A stretch of 64,000 bases of DNA from Enterococcus hermanniensis. GTDB taxonomy: Bacteria > Bacillota > Bacilli > Lactobacillales > Enterococcaceae. The DNA lies in the NCBI RefSeq assembly GCF_001885945.1, contig NZ_JXKQ01000001.1, positions 310,001-374,000 on the forward strand. Direction: 5' to 3'. Below, piece after piece: positions 16,839-26,192 of the stretch. Numbering within the stretch: the stretch's first letter is position 1; each line of letters starts with the position of its first letter. The notes under the pieces were generated by a model. It searched no databases and had not been told where the DNA came from. It saw nothing but the letters and a program-made list of their open reading frames with translations. Both the position numbers and the translations under genes were made by a program.

Positions 16839-17405
16839 CTAACCACTGATTCTCGTTCGAACTTTTTGACATAAAAAATACCCGATCATACAGCCAAGGA
16901 AATTGGTGATGATATCCCAGATGTCAAATGTTCCGATATAAAAGACATACTGGATCGTCTCGATGCCCAAGATCGTGACCAATGCAATCACGACTGCTTC
17001 GACCTTAGTTGCGCGAAAACCATATAAAAAACCCAAAGGAATAAAATAGCCGGTGTTCAAAATCAGTTCACTGACTTGCTGGCTGTTGTTTAGATACAAT
17101 TCAAACGGATTTAAATTGAAGGAATGATACAAACGCGCCTTGGTGAACAACATGATGAACAACAATAAAATATAGCAACTATAAAATAAATACAAGTAAA
17201 TATTCCACATTTTGCGCTGCTCCCATTGCCAGTAGAACAACCACAAACTCAAGAAGATGAATAGCCACAAAGCCTCATCCGTATATTCAAACCGCTGTGC
17301 TACTCGATACAGACGGGGATAATTGGCTAAAGTCGGCATGACTAAATAATAGACCATCCCATAACTTGCGACCAACGAAACGATGCCGGCGATGATTTTT
17401 TTCAT
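16839..17405 (-). CDS. VanZ-like membrane protein
   Basis: A 188-residue, largely hydrophobic protein with about five membrane helices. The VanZ pattern is present: NPFELYLNN, then ILNTGYFIPLG, and near the C-terminus E-x-x-Q followed by FDIWDIITNFLGCMIGY. VanZ itself gives low-level teicoplanin resistance, but most chromosomal VanZ-like proteins have no assigned role. No van genes lie here. The start has a GGGGGAG site. It is transcribed with, or just upstream of, the esterase gene. Confidence 0.85.
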   Translation of the reverse strand: MKKIIAGIVSLVASYGMVYYLVMPTLANYPRLYRVAQRFEYTDEALWLFIFLSLWLFYWQWEQRKMWNIYLYLFYSCYILLLFIMLFTKARLYHSFNLNPFELYLNNSQQVSELILNTGYFIPLGFLYGFRATKVEAVVIALVTILGIETIQYVFYIGTFDIWDIITNFLGCMIGYFLCQKVRTRISG

Positions 17406-17522
17406 ACCCTACTCCCCCTTTTTATCCATTATACGAAACGAACCTTATCCCTGCATTAAAAAGCCTAAGTTCCCAAGAAAAGCTTAACAGTCACTTAAAA
17501 ATAAAGCCTCGCCAACCAGTAA

Positions 17523-17599
17523 AATCTTGCTAGATGTAACGCTGCATCCCGCATTCCTCCGTTCTTCTCCTAGCAATATCTTTCCAAGCTAGCAAGATT
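17523..17599. repeat. Inverted and direct repeats upstream of the second DUF2922 gene
   Basis: AATCTTGCTAG (17523-17533) and its exact complement CTAGCAAGATT (17589-17599) are separated by 55 nt. A near copy of the right arm, CTAGCAATATC, lies at 17570-17580. A 14-bp perfect palindrome, CTTTTCCGGAAAAG, follows at 17610-17623. All sit between divergent genes and could be operators or a leader-RNA structure. Confidence 0.5.
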
Positions 17600-17662
17600 C
17601 GCCTTCGCCCTTTTCCGGAAAAGCGATTATCTTAAAGCTATCAATGATAGGAGGAAGCGATC

Positions 17663-18094
17663 ATGCGTGCGATCCATAATCCAATCCAAAACAAGATCAC
17701 GACCAAATTAGTCGCGATTTTCTTAGATAGCACCGGCAAAAAGCACCAATGGACCTATGCGGATGTTGATCCTAGTCTATCGCCTAGCCAGCTCCGGGCT
17801 TACTGTGAGCAGATCGCTCAATTAGACCTCTTTGAAAAAGAGGGTGTCTTACTCTTTGCAAAACTTTTGCGTGCCAAACTCGTGACCACGATCGAAACAC
17901 CGATCTTTGATCTGACAGATCCGGTCGATCACGACTTAAGCGATAATGAACCACCGATTCAAACTCTATCCCCAGTGGATATCCAGATAGATAAATCCCC
18001 CATTAGATCCTTGAGCAAAAGATGGCTGACACTCCTCAAGTTATTAGGAACAAAAAAACGGAAAAGGAGACTGCTTGATTACGGCTTTACCTAA
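17663..18094 (+). CDS. DUF2922-like protein with basic C-terminal extension
   Basis: The 143-residue product starts with a DUF2922-type domain (about 13-80) closely matching the 70-residue protein at 13616-13828: both hold KKHQW/KAHQW, LFEKEG and TIETPIF at the same spacing. It continues with an acidic linker (about 80-95), a short Pro/Ile segment and a strongly basic tail (KKRKRRLL) that could bind nucleic acid, wall polymers or membrane. The ATG has an ideal AGGAGG site. It is divergent from the VanZ-like gene. The function is unknown; the paralogy suggests it belongs with the sigma-like module 3 kb away. Confidence 0.6.
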   Translation: MRAIHNPIQNKITTKLVAIFLDSTGKKHQWTYADVDPSLSPSQLRAYCEQIAQLDLFEKEGVLLFAKLLRAKLVTTIETPIFDLTDPVDHDLSDNEPPIQTLSPVDIQIDKSPIRSLSKRWLTLLKLLGTKKRKRRLLDYGFT

Positions 18095-18100
18095 AAAAAA

Positions 18101-18139
18101 ATCAACCAACAAGTAGGAAGTACCTACTCGTTAGTTGAT
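18101..18139 (-). terminator. Terminator of the VaFE-repeat surface protein gene
   Basis: A 17-bp stem (18101-18117 with 18123-18139) is best paired, with G-U wobbles, on the minus-strand RNA, and is followed by a long T run (A run at 18092-18101). It may also slow plus-strand transcription. Confidence 0.85.
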
Positions 18140-18151
18140 CTTAGTAATTAC

Positions 18152-21100
18152 TTATCTTTCTGCGTGACGACGTTTTTGGTAGAAATAAATTGCTGCTGCG
18201 CCAATAATCAACAACGCGCCTAAGTAAGGAAGGATCTCCATTACTTGCTCACCTGTCGTTGGTAATGTACCGCCGCTACTACCGCTGCTTCCACCACTAC
18301 CATTAGATGTCGTACCACCTTTTGTACTTGGCAAAGCACCAGTTGAACTTCCACCAGGTGTTCCCGGTGTACTTGGTGTTTCTGGTGTACCTGGTTCTTC
18401 CGGTTCTGTCGGTTGTTTGATCTTCAATGTCTGTGCTTCGTCATTGATGTCTTCGTGTTTACCGATCAGATGACCATTTGCATCATAGACACGTTCAAAG
18501 ACAACTAACGTCACATCATTACTCAATACTTTACGGCTGAAGGCAAAGTCCATTGTTACATAGCCTGTTCCTGTATCGCTAGCTACGAACGTTGCTTGAC
18601 CTTCCACTTCTTTGCCTAAAACAGTAAATGGCTCATTCGCTTCTTTCATCATTAGTTTACCACGAGCTGTGTAGCTTTCGCCTGGGATCAAATTCTCGTA
18701 GTAGATGATGTCACGGATGATGACTGTCTCATCAGTATCTTTACTCAACTCAACGGCTTGTGTCCCGACCTTCGGATAATGAACACTTTGGTCTTGATCC
18801 TCAATGTCTGCATGCGTTGCGATCTTCTTGTCTTCATTATATAAATCTTCGAAGACCACGATCGTCTTACCAGCCAAATCACCTTGTTGGATCACAAATT
18901 CTAAGTTCACTGTTCCGTTGCTTTGGGTTGCGGTAAATTCTTTCTCCGCGTGGACTTCTTTGTTCTCACGTGTCAAGAATGGTTTGCCGGTCTCTTTATC
19001 CATCAAGACACCTTTGACCGTATATGTCTTACCAACCACTAAGTTTTTGTAGCTGACTTCATCGACGATCGTCACTGCATCTGATGCTAGACCCACATTT
19101 GACCCAGTTTCTTTATCTGTCGCTTTCGTACGGATCTCTGGCTGACGAACGGTTTGTTCTTCGTCATCGATATCCTTGTGTTCGCCGACCAATTTCCCTT
19201 CGACATTGAACAACTCTTCAAAGACGACTAACTCTAGATCTTCCGTCAAGGCACTACGTGGGAAGGTGAATTCCACCTCGATCATGCCACTTCCTTCATG
19301 ATCTTCAGGGATCGTTGCTTCACCAGTAACCGTTACGTCTTGGCCTTTTTCATCTTTCACGACAAAAGCTTCTTGCGTTGCTTTATTCATCAAGACACCT
19401 TTGACTGTATACGATTTACCTAGTCGTAAGTTTTCATATGAAACTTGGTCTTTGATCGTGATGTACTCATCTTCTAGACCAGAGACTTGTGCTGCTTTCG
19501 TGCCAACTTTTGGATAGCTGACGGTTTGATCTTGATCATCGATATCCGCATGGACCGCGATCTCGCGATTATCATACTGCAATGATTCAAAGACGACGAC
19601 TGTTTTACCCGCTAGATCACCTTTTTTGACCACGAATTCCAATGTTTGACTGCCATCCGCTTCTTTTGCTGTGAATGTTTTCGACGCTGTGACTTTGTCG
19701 CCGTCACTCGTTACGAATGCTTTGCCCGTTGCTTTATCCATCAATTCACCAGAGATCGTATACTCTTTTCCTGGGATCAAGCCTGAATAAGAAACCGTAT
19801 CAACGATCGTTACTCGTTCATTGGCTAGACCTTCATCCATCTCTGTGTCTTTATCGATGGCATTGGTCTTAAGTTCTACATCAGTCACAGAGAAGACTTC
19901 GCCGCCTTCGCCATGTTCCCCTTTGTATAAGGTATTGCCATTTTTAGTATCTGTTACTTCAGCGACCCAGCCATATGTCCCAGCCGCATCCAGCGTTAGA
20001 TCCTCTAAGCCATATCCTTTGGCATTTGACTTATAGTTTCCTGCTTTAGTAATCGTCATCACTTTAGTTGTTTCAGTGATTTTTTCTGGATTTGAAAAAT
20101 CTAAGCTATCGACATCATCACTATATTTATAAAGCGTGAATGTTGCTTCGGCTTCATTGATTGGATCTTTTGTTACCGTCAATGTATCCCATACCGGATC
20201 ACCGATATGCACTTTTTCAGCATTGACTTGGGTGTAGAAGCCTTCATTTTTCGTGACATGGACAGTCTCTGATGGCACTCCATACTCGGTTTGGAATGCG
20301 GCCACACGGCCATCGTTATCTCCACCAGTCACGACGATCGTATAGTATCCTGGTTTATCAAATTCTTTGAACTCTTTCGTGTTCAGCTCACCAGAGATCA
20401 GTGGCGCCGTCACTTCATCAAAGACGATCGCATCAGCCGGTACTTCGCCTTTAGTCGGTTTGACCGGTGAATAATACATCGTGAAGGTCGCAGTCAAGGC
20501 TGTATCTTCTTTACTCTCACCCCAGCCTTTTGGCATATTATATGTGCCATCTGTATTTGGATCACGATCTTTCCCTTTTAGTTCAGCGTGCTTGTTTTCA
20601 TCACCGATGTTTCCGTCACCATCACCTAGCAAGCCCCACATCCCTGGCAAGTCAGTGACTTTGATACTATCGTAGATTTGCTGACCAACAAGTGCCGAAG
20701 TCGTCGATACTTCTGTATTGATACTTGGATCCCATGGCACCAAGACATATTCATCATCACTACCGAAATTAGAGTTCCATTGTTCCGTATAGTCGGTTCC
20801 TTCGATCGATTCGACCCAGACATACCAACCTTTGTCTTCTTCAGCAATTTCAATAGTCGGTGTTTCAAATGTGCCATTTCCTGTGATGGTTGTTTTGACC
20901 GTAGCATACGGCTTGACATCATTAGGGATAGCCACTGCTGAACCACCATCATGTTGGTTACTGTTTTCAATGAAATCTGGTTTCGTCAAGAATGGACCAT
21001 ATAACTTACTGACGATCGTAAGCTCTTGATCGGATTTGTTGTCATCCACCTTTAATTGATCTTTGACCGTCCCACCAGTTGCTGGTAATCGATAGCCTGC

Positions 21101-22528
21101 TTCAAAAGTCTCGCCATCTTCACTCAACATTAAGTTCTTTGTTTCAACTTTCGGTTGCCATTTTACAAGCGACTGTTCGTTTGTATCGTTGAACGGCTTT
21201 TGGAAATCCGCATCATCGGTGAAATAATTTTGTTTATCCCCTTGATCCGCACGTTCAAAACGAACCACTGGATAGTAGAAACCATACTTATCAGCAGTTA
21301 ATTCTGACGTATGTGAAACTGTCCCTACTTTATTCACAGCTATCGTTTCTGATTGATCCGTCAACTTGCTGATGTCTGGATGATTTCCAAGATCAGCTAC
21401 ATTGATTTTTTGCTCTTTATAGTCCGTCTCTGAATAATACCAGTCTAGTTTTAAGTTGGCAGTGACATTCTCATCGCTATCTAATACCTTACTCCAAGTC
21501 GTATTCCCTGCTAGTGAAACAGTGATCTTGTCTGTTAACTGATCACCTTGTTTCAATAGTAGCGGTGTTTCCGTAGTCGCATCAATTTTGAATGGTTTGA
21601 TTAATTTGACTTTTTTTGAAGCCGTCACATTCTGACGATCACCTAGTAAAGCCACCATGAAGTCTTGCCCGTTTTCAAATTTGTATCGCTGTACCGTCGT
21701 TCCTGGTAATCCTTTCACACTCATATCGACAGTCACTTCACCAGTATTCGTAGGTGTCACCGTTATATTACTCGGTTGTGCATTTGATTTAAAAGTAAGT
21801 GTGTTCGAATTATTTTGAAATGTTCCATTAGTCGCTTTTAATGTCACATCATAGGCATCGATATTTTTCATCTCAACATTAGATGAAGAACGAAGACTAA
21901 AATCAACTTTCGCCGTTTGAGTTTTCTCATCTGGTGTTAAAGTTACCGTACCTGTATACTCACCAAGTTTATCTTTGGCAAAGGCTACCATGTAATCCAT
22001 TCGATCTTTAATTTGTTTCCAATCAGTACGATCATCAAGATTAGCTTTAGCCTTATTATAGTCCTCCCTATTTATTTCATATTTTTCACGGAAATACATG
22101 CCCACAGCTGCATGATCCAGACGATTGTTTTCACCCCATCCAGTAGTTGGTGTGCCCCGATTGATAAAATGATCCACTATAAATGCTGCTACAGGATCAT
22201 TCACTGAACTTTTACCCACAGGATTATCCATATAAACAGCTATACCCATCTCAATACAAAAAGCGTAAAAAGACTCTCCAACAGTTGCATTAGGTCCCAA
22301 AGTTTTTCCGCCAGTACTATATGACCCAAAACTTAATGCTAAGTTGGTTTCAGTTTCTGCAGAAGTATAGCGATAGCCCAATGCCGACTGACCTCTTGCT
22401 GCAGATGCTCCTCCTTTTCCCCAACTATCATCAAATGCTTCAGCTCTTATATTAAAAAAGCCGATATTACTGACGACCATCATCAGCGTCAAAACAATTC
22501 GTAGTACTTTCCCTAAATTTTTCTTCAT
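18152..22528 (-). CDS. VaFE-repeat LPTTG surface-anchored protein
   Basis: The ATG at 22526-22528 is chosen because AGAAGGG precedes it; the longer frame has no site. A signal peptide (cleavage near AEAF) is followed by a TQXA-like thioester-type domain (about 40-200, with FCIEMG), long Ig-like stalk domains, and four VaFE repeats (roughly 940-1365). The repeats are marked VVVFESL, VVFEELF, VVFEDLY and VVFERVY, each followed by an acidic D-D/E-x-x-Q-T segment. A Pro/Gly/Ser-rich spacer leads to LPTTG, a hydrophobic segment and KRRHAER. The repeats alternate in two subtypes (A-B-A-B). It is a wall-anchored adhesin of 1,458 residues with an intact frame, unlike the two larger neighbours. Confidence 0.9.
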   Translation of the reverse strand: MKKNLGKVLRIVLTLMMVVSNIGFFNIRAEAFDDSWGKGGASAARGQSALGYRYTSAETETNLALSFGSYSTGGKTLGPNATVGESFYAFCIEMGIAVYMDNPVGKSSVNDPVAAFIVDHFINRGTPTTGWGENNRLDHAAVGMYFREKYEINREDYNKAKANLDDRTDWKQIKDRMDYMVAFAKDKLGEYTGTVTLTPDEKTQTAKVDFSLRSSSNVEMKNIDAYDVTLKATNGTFQNNSNTLTFKSNAQPSNITVTPTNTGEVTVDMSVKGLPGTTVQRYKFENGQDFMVALLGDRQNVTASKKVKLIKPFKIDATTETPLLLKQGDQLTDKITVSLAGNTTWSKVLDSDENVTANLKLDWYYSETDYKEQKINVADLGNHPDISKLTDQSETIAVNKVGTVSHTSELTADKYGFYYPVVRFERADQGDKQNYFTDDADFQKPFNDTNEQSLVKWQPKVETKNLMLSEDGETFEAGYRLPATGGTVKDQLKVDDNKSDQELTIVSKLYGPFLTKPDFIENSNQHDGGSAVAIPNDVKPYATVKTTITGNGTFETPTIEIAEEDKGWYVWVESIEGTDYTEQWNSNFGSDDEYVLVPWDPSINTEVSTTSALVGQQIYDSIKVTDLPGMWGLLGDGDGNIGDENKHAELKGKDRDPNTDGTYNMPKGWGESKEDTALTATFTMYYSPVKPTKGEVPADAIVFDEVTAPLISGELNTKEFKEFDKPGYYTIVVTGGDNDGRVAAFQTEYGVPSETVHVTKNEGFYTQVNAEKVHIGDPVWDTLTVTKDPINEAEATFTLYKYSDDVDSLDFSNPEKITETTKVMTITKAGNYKSNAKGYGLEDLTLDAAGTYGWVAEVTDTKNGNTLYKGEHGEGGEVFSVTDVELKTNAIDKDTEMDEGLANERVTIVDTVSYSGLIPGKEYTISGELMDKATGKAFVTSDGDKVTASKTFTAKEADGSQTLEFVVKKGDLAGKTVVVFESLQYDNREIAVHADIDDQDQTVSYPKVGTKAAQVSGLEDEYITIKDQVSYENLRLGKSYTVKGVLMNKATQEAFVVKDEKGQDVTVTGEATIPEDHEGSGMIEVEFTFPRSALTEDLELVVFEELFNVEGKLVGEHKDIDDEEQTVRQPEIRTKATDKETGSNVGLASDAVTIVDEVSYKNLVVGKTYTVKGVLMDKETGKPFLTRENKEVHAEKEFTATQSNGTVNLEFVIQQGDLAGKTIVVFEDLYNEDKKIATHADIEDQDQSVHYPKVGTQAVELSKDTDETVIIRDIIYYENLIPGESYTARGKLMMKEANEPFTVLGKEVEGQATFVASDTGTGYVTMDFAFSRKVLSNDVTLVVFERVYDANGHLIGKHEDINDEAQTLKIKQPTEPEEPGTPETPSTPGTPGGSSTGALPSTKGGTTSNGSGGSSGSSGGTLPTTGEQVMEILPYLGALLIIGAAAIYFYQKRRHAER

Positions 22529-22907
22529 CTTCTTTCCCTTCTTTCTATCATCCAAAAGTTACAAAGCAACACGGAAATAATAGTCTTCCACCCGACAAAA
22601 TCGTCAATTTTCAACAAAATATTTATTTCAAATAACAATTTTAACATGAATATTATAAATTTGAAAACTAATAACAAAATCATTTTATAAAAAAACGAAT
22701 AACAACCATTATATATCTAAATAAAATCAATATTTAAAATAATCAGAAAAAATAGTTATTATTAAAGTTATTTGCAGCGGGTAGAACAAAGAAGAAAATA
22801 CTGTCTAATACTCCAAATCAATCCAAAAAAGAATCATTTTATTTATCAAAAAAAATCAACCAACAAACAGTTATATAACTGCTTGTTGATTGATTTTCTA
22901 TCATCTT
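22529..22907. other. AT-rich intergenic region between galU and the VaFE gene
   Basis: It contains the VaFE ribosome site, the galU terminator (22855-22894) and very A/T-rich sequence. No gene or clear operator was seen; the VaFE promoter must lie in the right-hand part. Confidence 0.6.
22855..22894 (-). terminator. Terminator at the end of the polysaccharide operon
   Basis: A long stem with a few mismatches around the AACAAACAGTTA/TAACTGCTTGTT core is followed on the minus strand by a T run. It lies 13 nt after the galU stop. Confidence 0.85.
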
Positions 22908-23780
22908 TTATAAGTCTTTCGCTAGTTCTTTCAGGTATTTCCGCAAATCACGACCGATTTCTGGATGCTTCAAACCTAATTCGATGTTGGCTTGGACCAT
23001 CCCTAGCTTATCACCGACATCATAGCGTTTACCTGTAAACTGATGAGCAAAGACGCGCTGGGTCTTGTTCAAGGTATCGATCGCATCCGTCAATTGGATC
23101 TCATTGCCGGCGCCCGGCTGTTGATTTTCTAAGATCTCAAAAATCTCTGGACGTAACAAGTACCGACCGATAATGGCCAGATCACTTGGCGCCTCTGCTG
23201 GTTTTGGCTTTTCGACAAAGCTCTTCACATTGTATAAGCCTTTGCCCAGTTGTGACTCCGGCTCAACGATCCCGTACTTAGAGGTATCTTCGTGTGGCAC
23301 CTGCATCACGGCGATCGTCGAAGAATTCGTCTTCTCATAATTATCCATCAACTGTCTCGTTAGCGGCACTTGATCAAACATGATATCGTCGCCTAACATC
23401 ACCACAAAGGGCTCATTTCCGACAAAGGACTTCGCTTGCAATACCGCGTGGCCTAAGCCCAACGGACGACTTTGACGGATGAAATGCAAGTTGATATCCG
23501 TTGTCTCTTCGACTAACTTCAATAACTCATGCTTGCCTTTTGCGGCCAAGCTCTGTTCCAACTCAATATTTGCATCAAAATGATCCTCGATCGGACGCTT
23601 GGCTTTACCGGTCACGACTAAAATATCTTCGATCCCAGCAGCCTTGGCTTCTTCTACAATAAATTGGAACGTTGGTTTATCGACAATCGGCAGCATCTCT
23701 TTGGCAACAGCTTTGGTCGCCGGCAAGAAACGGGTACCCAACCCAGCCGCCGGAATGATTGCTTTACGAACTTTTTGCAT
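22908..23780 (-). CDS. galU: UTP-glucose-1-phosphate uridylyltransferase
   Basis: The 290-residue enzyme has the GalU nucleotidyl-binding N-terminus ([19 protein letters not shown]), the [10 protein letters not shown] segment and FVVMLGDDI. It makes UDP-glucose from UTP and glucose-1-phosphate. It is the last gene of the locus, 21 nt after ugd, so the pair provides UDP-glucose and UDP-glucuronate for polymer synthesis. The ribosome site is TTGGAGGAG. Its base composition is close to the chromosomal flanks and higher in GC than the serotype genes upstream, typical of a conserved cassette border. A second housekeeping galU elsewhere is possible. Confidence 0.95.
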   Translation of the reverse strand: MQKVRKAIIPAAGLGTRFLPATKAVAKEMLPIVDKPTFQFIVEEAKAAGIEDILVVTGKAKRPIEDHFDANIELEQSLAAKGKHELLKLVEETTDINLHFIRQSRPLGLGHAVLQAKSFVGNEPFVVMLGDDIMFDQVPLTRQLMDNYEKTNSSTIAVMQVPHEDTSKYGIVEPESQLGKGLYNVKSFVEKPKPAEAPSDLAIIGRYLLRPEIFEILENQQPGAGNEIQLTDAIDTLNKTQRVFAHQFTGKRYDVGDKLGMVQANIELGLKHPEIGRDLRKYLKELAKDL

Positions 23781-23801
23781 AGTAACTCCTCCAATAAATG
23801 A

Positions 23802-24968
23802 TTAATCACGTTTGAAGATATCACGTGTGTAGACTTTTTCTTCAACTTCTTGAAGTTCTGGTTCAAAACGGTTCGTCACGATAACATCAGAGACTAATTT
23901 AAATTCTTCAAAATCTTTGATTACTCTTGAATGGAAGAATTCTTCATCTTCTAAGGTTGGTTCGAAGACTACAACTTCAACACCTTTTGTCTTCAAACGT
24001 TTCATAATTCCTTGAATTGAAGAATAGCGGAAATTATCCGAATTGGCTTTCATCGTCAAACGATAGATTCCAACTACCTTGGGATTTTTCGCTAAAATTT
24101 GTTCCGCAATAAAATCTTTTCGGGTTGTATTTGAATCAACGATCGCACCAATAATATTACTTGGTACATCTTCATAATTGGCACGTAATTGTTTCGTATC
24201 TTTAGGCAAACAGTAGCCACCATAACCAAACGATGGATTATTGTAATGATCACCGATACGTGGGTCTAGTCCAACACCTTCAATGATTTGTTTGCTACTC
24301 AAACCACGTGATTCCGCATATGTATCTAGTTCATTAAAATAAGCTACTCGTAAAGCTAAATACGTATTTGAAAACAATTTGATAGCTTCTGCTTCGGTAG
24401 AATGTACCAATAAAACGGGAACATCTTCATCTAAAGCATTTTCTAAAAACATATTGGCAATCTCTTGCCCACGCTCTGAACATTCACCTACGATAATTCT
24501 TGATGGATGCAAGTTGTCATACAAGGCGCGGCCTTCTCGTAAAAATTCAGGTGAGAAGATGATGTTCTCTGTGCCATATTTTTCTCTCAATTCATCTGTA
24601 TAACCTACCGGAACAGTTGATTTGATGAGAAAAGTTGCATCTGGACGAATCGCCAATGCTTTTTCGATCACATCTTCTACAGTAGAAGTGTTAAAATAAT
24701 TTTTCTTCTCATCATAATCTGTTGGTGTTGCAATAATCAGATAATCGCCGAATTTGACTGCAGCTTCAAAATCTTGCGTAAACTCAACATTCAAATCATC
24801 GCGCTCCATAAATTCATGAATCTCTTTATCTTCCAATGGAGATTTCTTGTTATTAAGCATCTCGATTTTTTCAGAAACAATATCGTATGCTTTTACTTGT
24901 TCCTTTTGTGCTAATAATAGGGTATTGGCTAAACCAACATACCCTAAACCAAAAACTGAAATTTCCAT
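23802..24968 (-). CDS. ugd: UDP-glucose 6-dehydrogenase
   Basis: The 388-residue protein starts with an NAD-binding Rossmann motif ([15 protein letters not shown]). It contains SPEFLREG and the catalytic-Cys segment [15 protein letters not shown], hallmarks of the UDP-glucose/GDP-mannose dehydrogenase family. The short length and N-terminus fit UDP-glucose dehydrogenase, which oxidises UDP-glucose to UDP-glucuronate. With galU immediately downstream it predicts glucuronic acid in the exported polymer. A GDP-mannose or UDP-ManNAc dehydrogenase is less likely given galU as partner. Confidence 0.9.
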   Translation of the reverse strand: MEISVFGLGYVGLANTLLLAQKEQVKAYDIVSEKIEMLNNKKSPLEDKEIHEFMERDDLNVEFTQDFEAAVKFGDYLIIATPTDYDEKKNYFNTSTVEDVIEKALAIRPDATFLIKSTVPVGYTDELREKYGTENIIFSPEFLREGRALYDNLHPSRIIVGECSERGQEIANMFLENALDEDVPVLLVHSTEAEAIKLFSNTYLALRVAYFNELDTYAESRGLSSKQIIEGVGLDPRIGDHYNNPSFGYGGYCLPKDTKQLRANYEDVPSNIIGAIVDSNTTRKDFIAEQILAKNPKVVGIYRLTMKANSDNFRYSSIQGIMKRLKTKGVEVVVFEPTLEDEEFFHSRVIKDFEEFKLVSDVIVTNRFEPELQEVEEKVYTRDIFKRD

Positions 24969-24995
24969 AAGTTAACCTCTCGCTAAATAATTAAT

Positions 24996-26117
24996 TTATA
25001 TATCAAGTTTCTTTTCTCTTAAAGTAAATACACTACACTTAACCCAGTTTCCAATTCCAAATAAAAAGAAGTTAGTTTCTACTTTTATCGGAGAGCTTTC
25101 AGATACTCCATACAAAGCCAACAATAATAAACAAATCTGTATAATAAAATTATATTTAAATATTTTCCTTAAATAGTTGAAATAACCGATAAAATAAGCA
25201 GTTAAAATACATCCATATTGTACAACTAACTTGATATACATATTGTCTAATATATATATTCGACCATTTTCAATTCCGATTGTATTTTCTTGCCCTGTTT
25301 GTATAAATTGACCAAAAATTGATAGACCATATTTGTATAAAAAAAATGATGCCTGTCTAAGGCGACCGCTAAATAATGCATCTATCGAATAGATTAAATT
25401 AGAATGTTGAGTATAAAAAATACTAAAAATTATAGAAATAGCTCCAAATAAATAAAACCAATTTATCTTATCAAAAATACTAAAAAAATTACTATTAACT
25501 AATTTAGAGAAAATAATAAGCAATACTCCTAAAATAATTACAAATAAACTTGTCCTAGTTCCTGTTACTTGGGAAACTATAACATTTAAAACCGATATTA
25601 TAAATAATTCAAATTGCGTTATCTTCTTTTTTCTTATAATAAAATACATGAGCGAAGCATAAGCAACATGAGTAGCGAACGAATTAGGATGTATAAATCC
25701 CATTGAATGCCTGATTTGACCATTTTCTCTCATCATAATAACATCTTTAGAATAACCTAAGGCATATGAGATTAAAGTTAGAAATATTCCTAGAATTTTT
25801 GAAAACAATTGGATAATAATAATTTTATTAAAATTTACAGATACGCAACTAATACCTACTAAAGCAAACGTGATTATATCAGTATTTCTATTTAGGTAGA
25901 ATGCTAATAGACATACTAAAAAAAAGATAGTTAAATTAAGAATATTTCTGATATTTTTTTTTTCCAAAAAAAAGTTCAAGATAAAAAATACATATGCTAT
26001 TACTTTTGTATAAAAAAATAATTTATTATCAATATTAACTATAAAGGTACTGGATAATATGAGTAAGAAAACCCCAATATAAAAAAGGAATGTATTTTTG
26101 TTAATGGAAATCTTCAT
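24996..26117 (-). CDS. Wzy-type polysaccharide polymerase
   Basis: A very hydrophobic protein of about 373 residues with ten or more membrane helices. A central loop (about 255-300) holds GRLRQ and a DNMYIK motif, typical of Wzy/O-antigen-polymerase-like proteins, whose sequences are otherwise poorly conserved. It would join lipid-linked repeat units on the outer face of the membrane. The ATG at 26115-26117 follows GAGGAGAA; a TTG one codon upstream is less likely. The gene is strongly AT-rich. The call rests on topology, motif and position between wzx and ugd. Confidence 0.75.
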   Translation of the reverse strand: MKISINKNTFLFYIGVFLLILSSTFIVNIDNKLFFYTKVIAYVFFILNFFLEKKNIRNILNLTIFFLVCLLAFYLNRNTDIITFALVGISCVSVNFNKIIIIQLFSKILGIFLTLISYALGYSKDVIMMRENGQIRHSMGFIHPNSFATHVAYASLMYFIIRKKKITQFELFIISVLNVIVSQVTGTRTSLFVIILGVLLIIFSKLVNSNFFSIFDKINWFYLFGAISIIFSIFYTQHSNLIYSIDALFSGRLRQASFFLYKYGLSIFGQFIQTGQENTIGIENGRIYILDNMYIKLVVQYGCILTAYFIGYFNYLRKIFKYNFIIQICLLLLALYGVSESSPIKVETNFFLFGIGNWVKCSVFTLREKKLDI

Positions 26118-26192
26118 CAAATTCTCCTCTTATTTACTAAATTTTTATTATACTAATTGTCAACAAATGGGGTAGTAATACATATTTTTAAA

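Noticed and set aside
16839-17405. Glycopeptide-resistance locus suggested by the VanZ-like gene
   Set aside because: No vanHAX, vanRS or vanY genes are present; lone VanZ-like genes are common in Firmicutes.
20970-21120. Internal LPATG in the VaFE protein
   Set aside because: It lies in the stalk and is not followed by a hydrophobic segment and basic tail, so it is not a sorting signal.
22772-23038. 88-residue plus-strand frame near the galU end
   Set aside because: It overlaps the galU terminator and coding sequence on the opposite strand and has no ribosome site.
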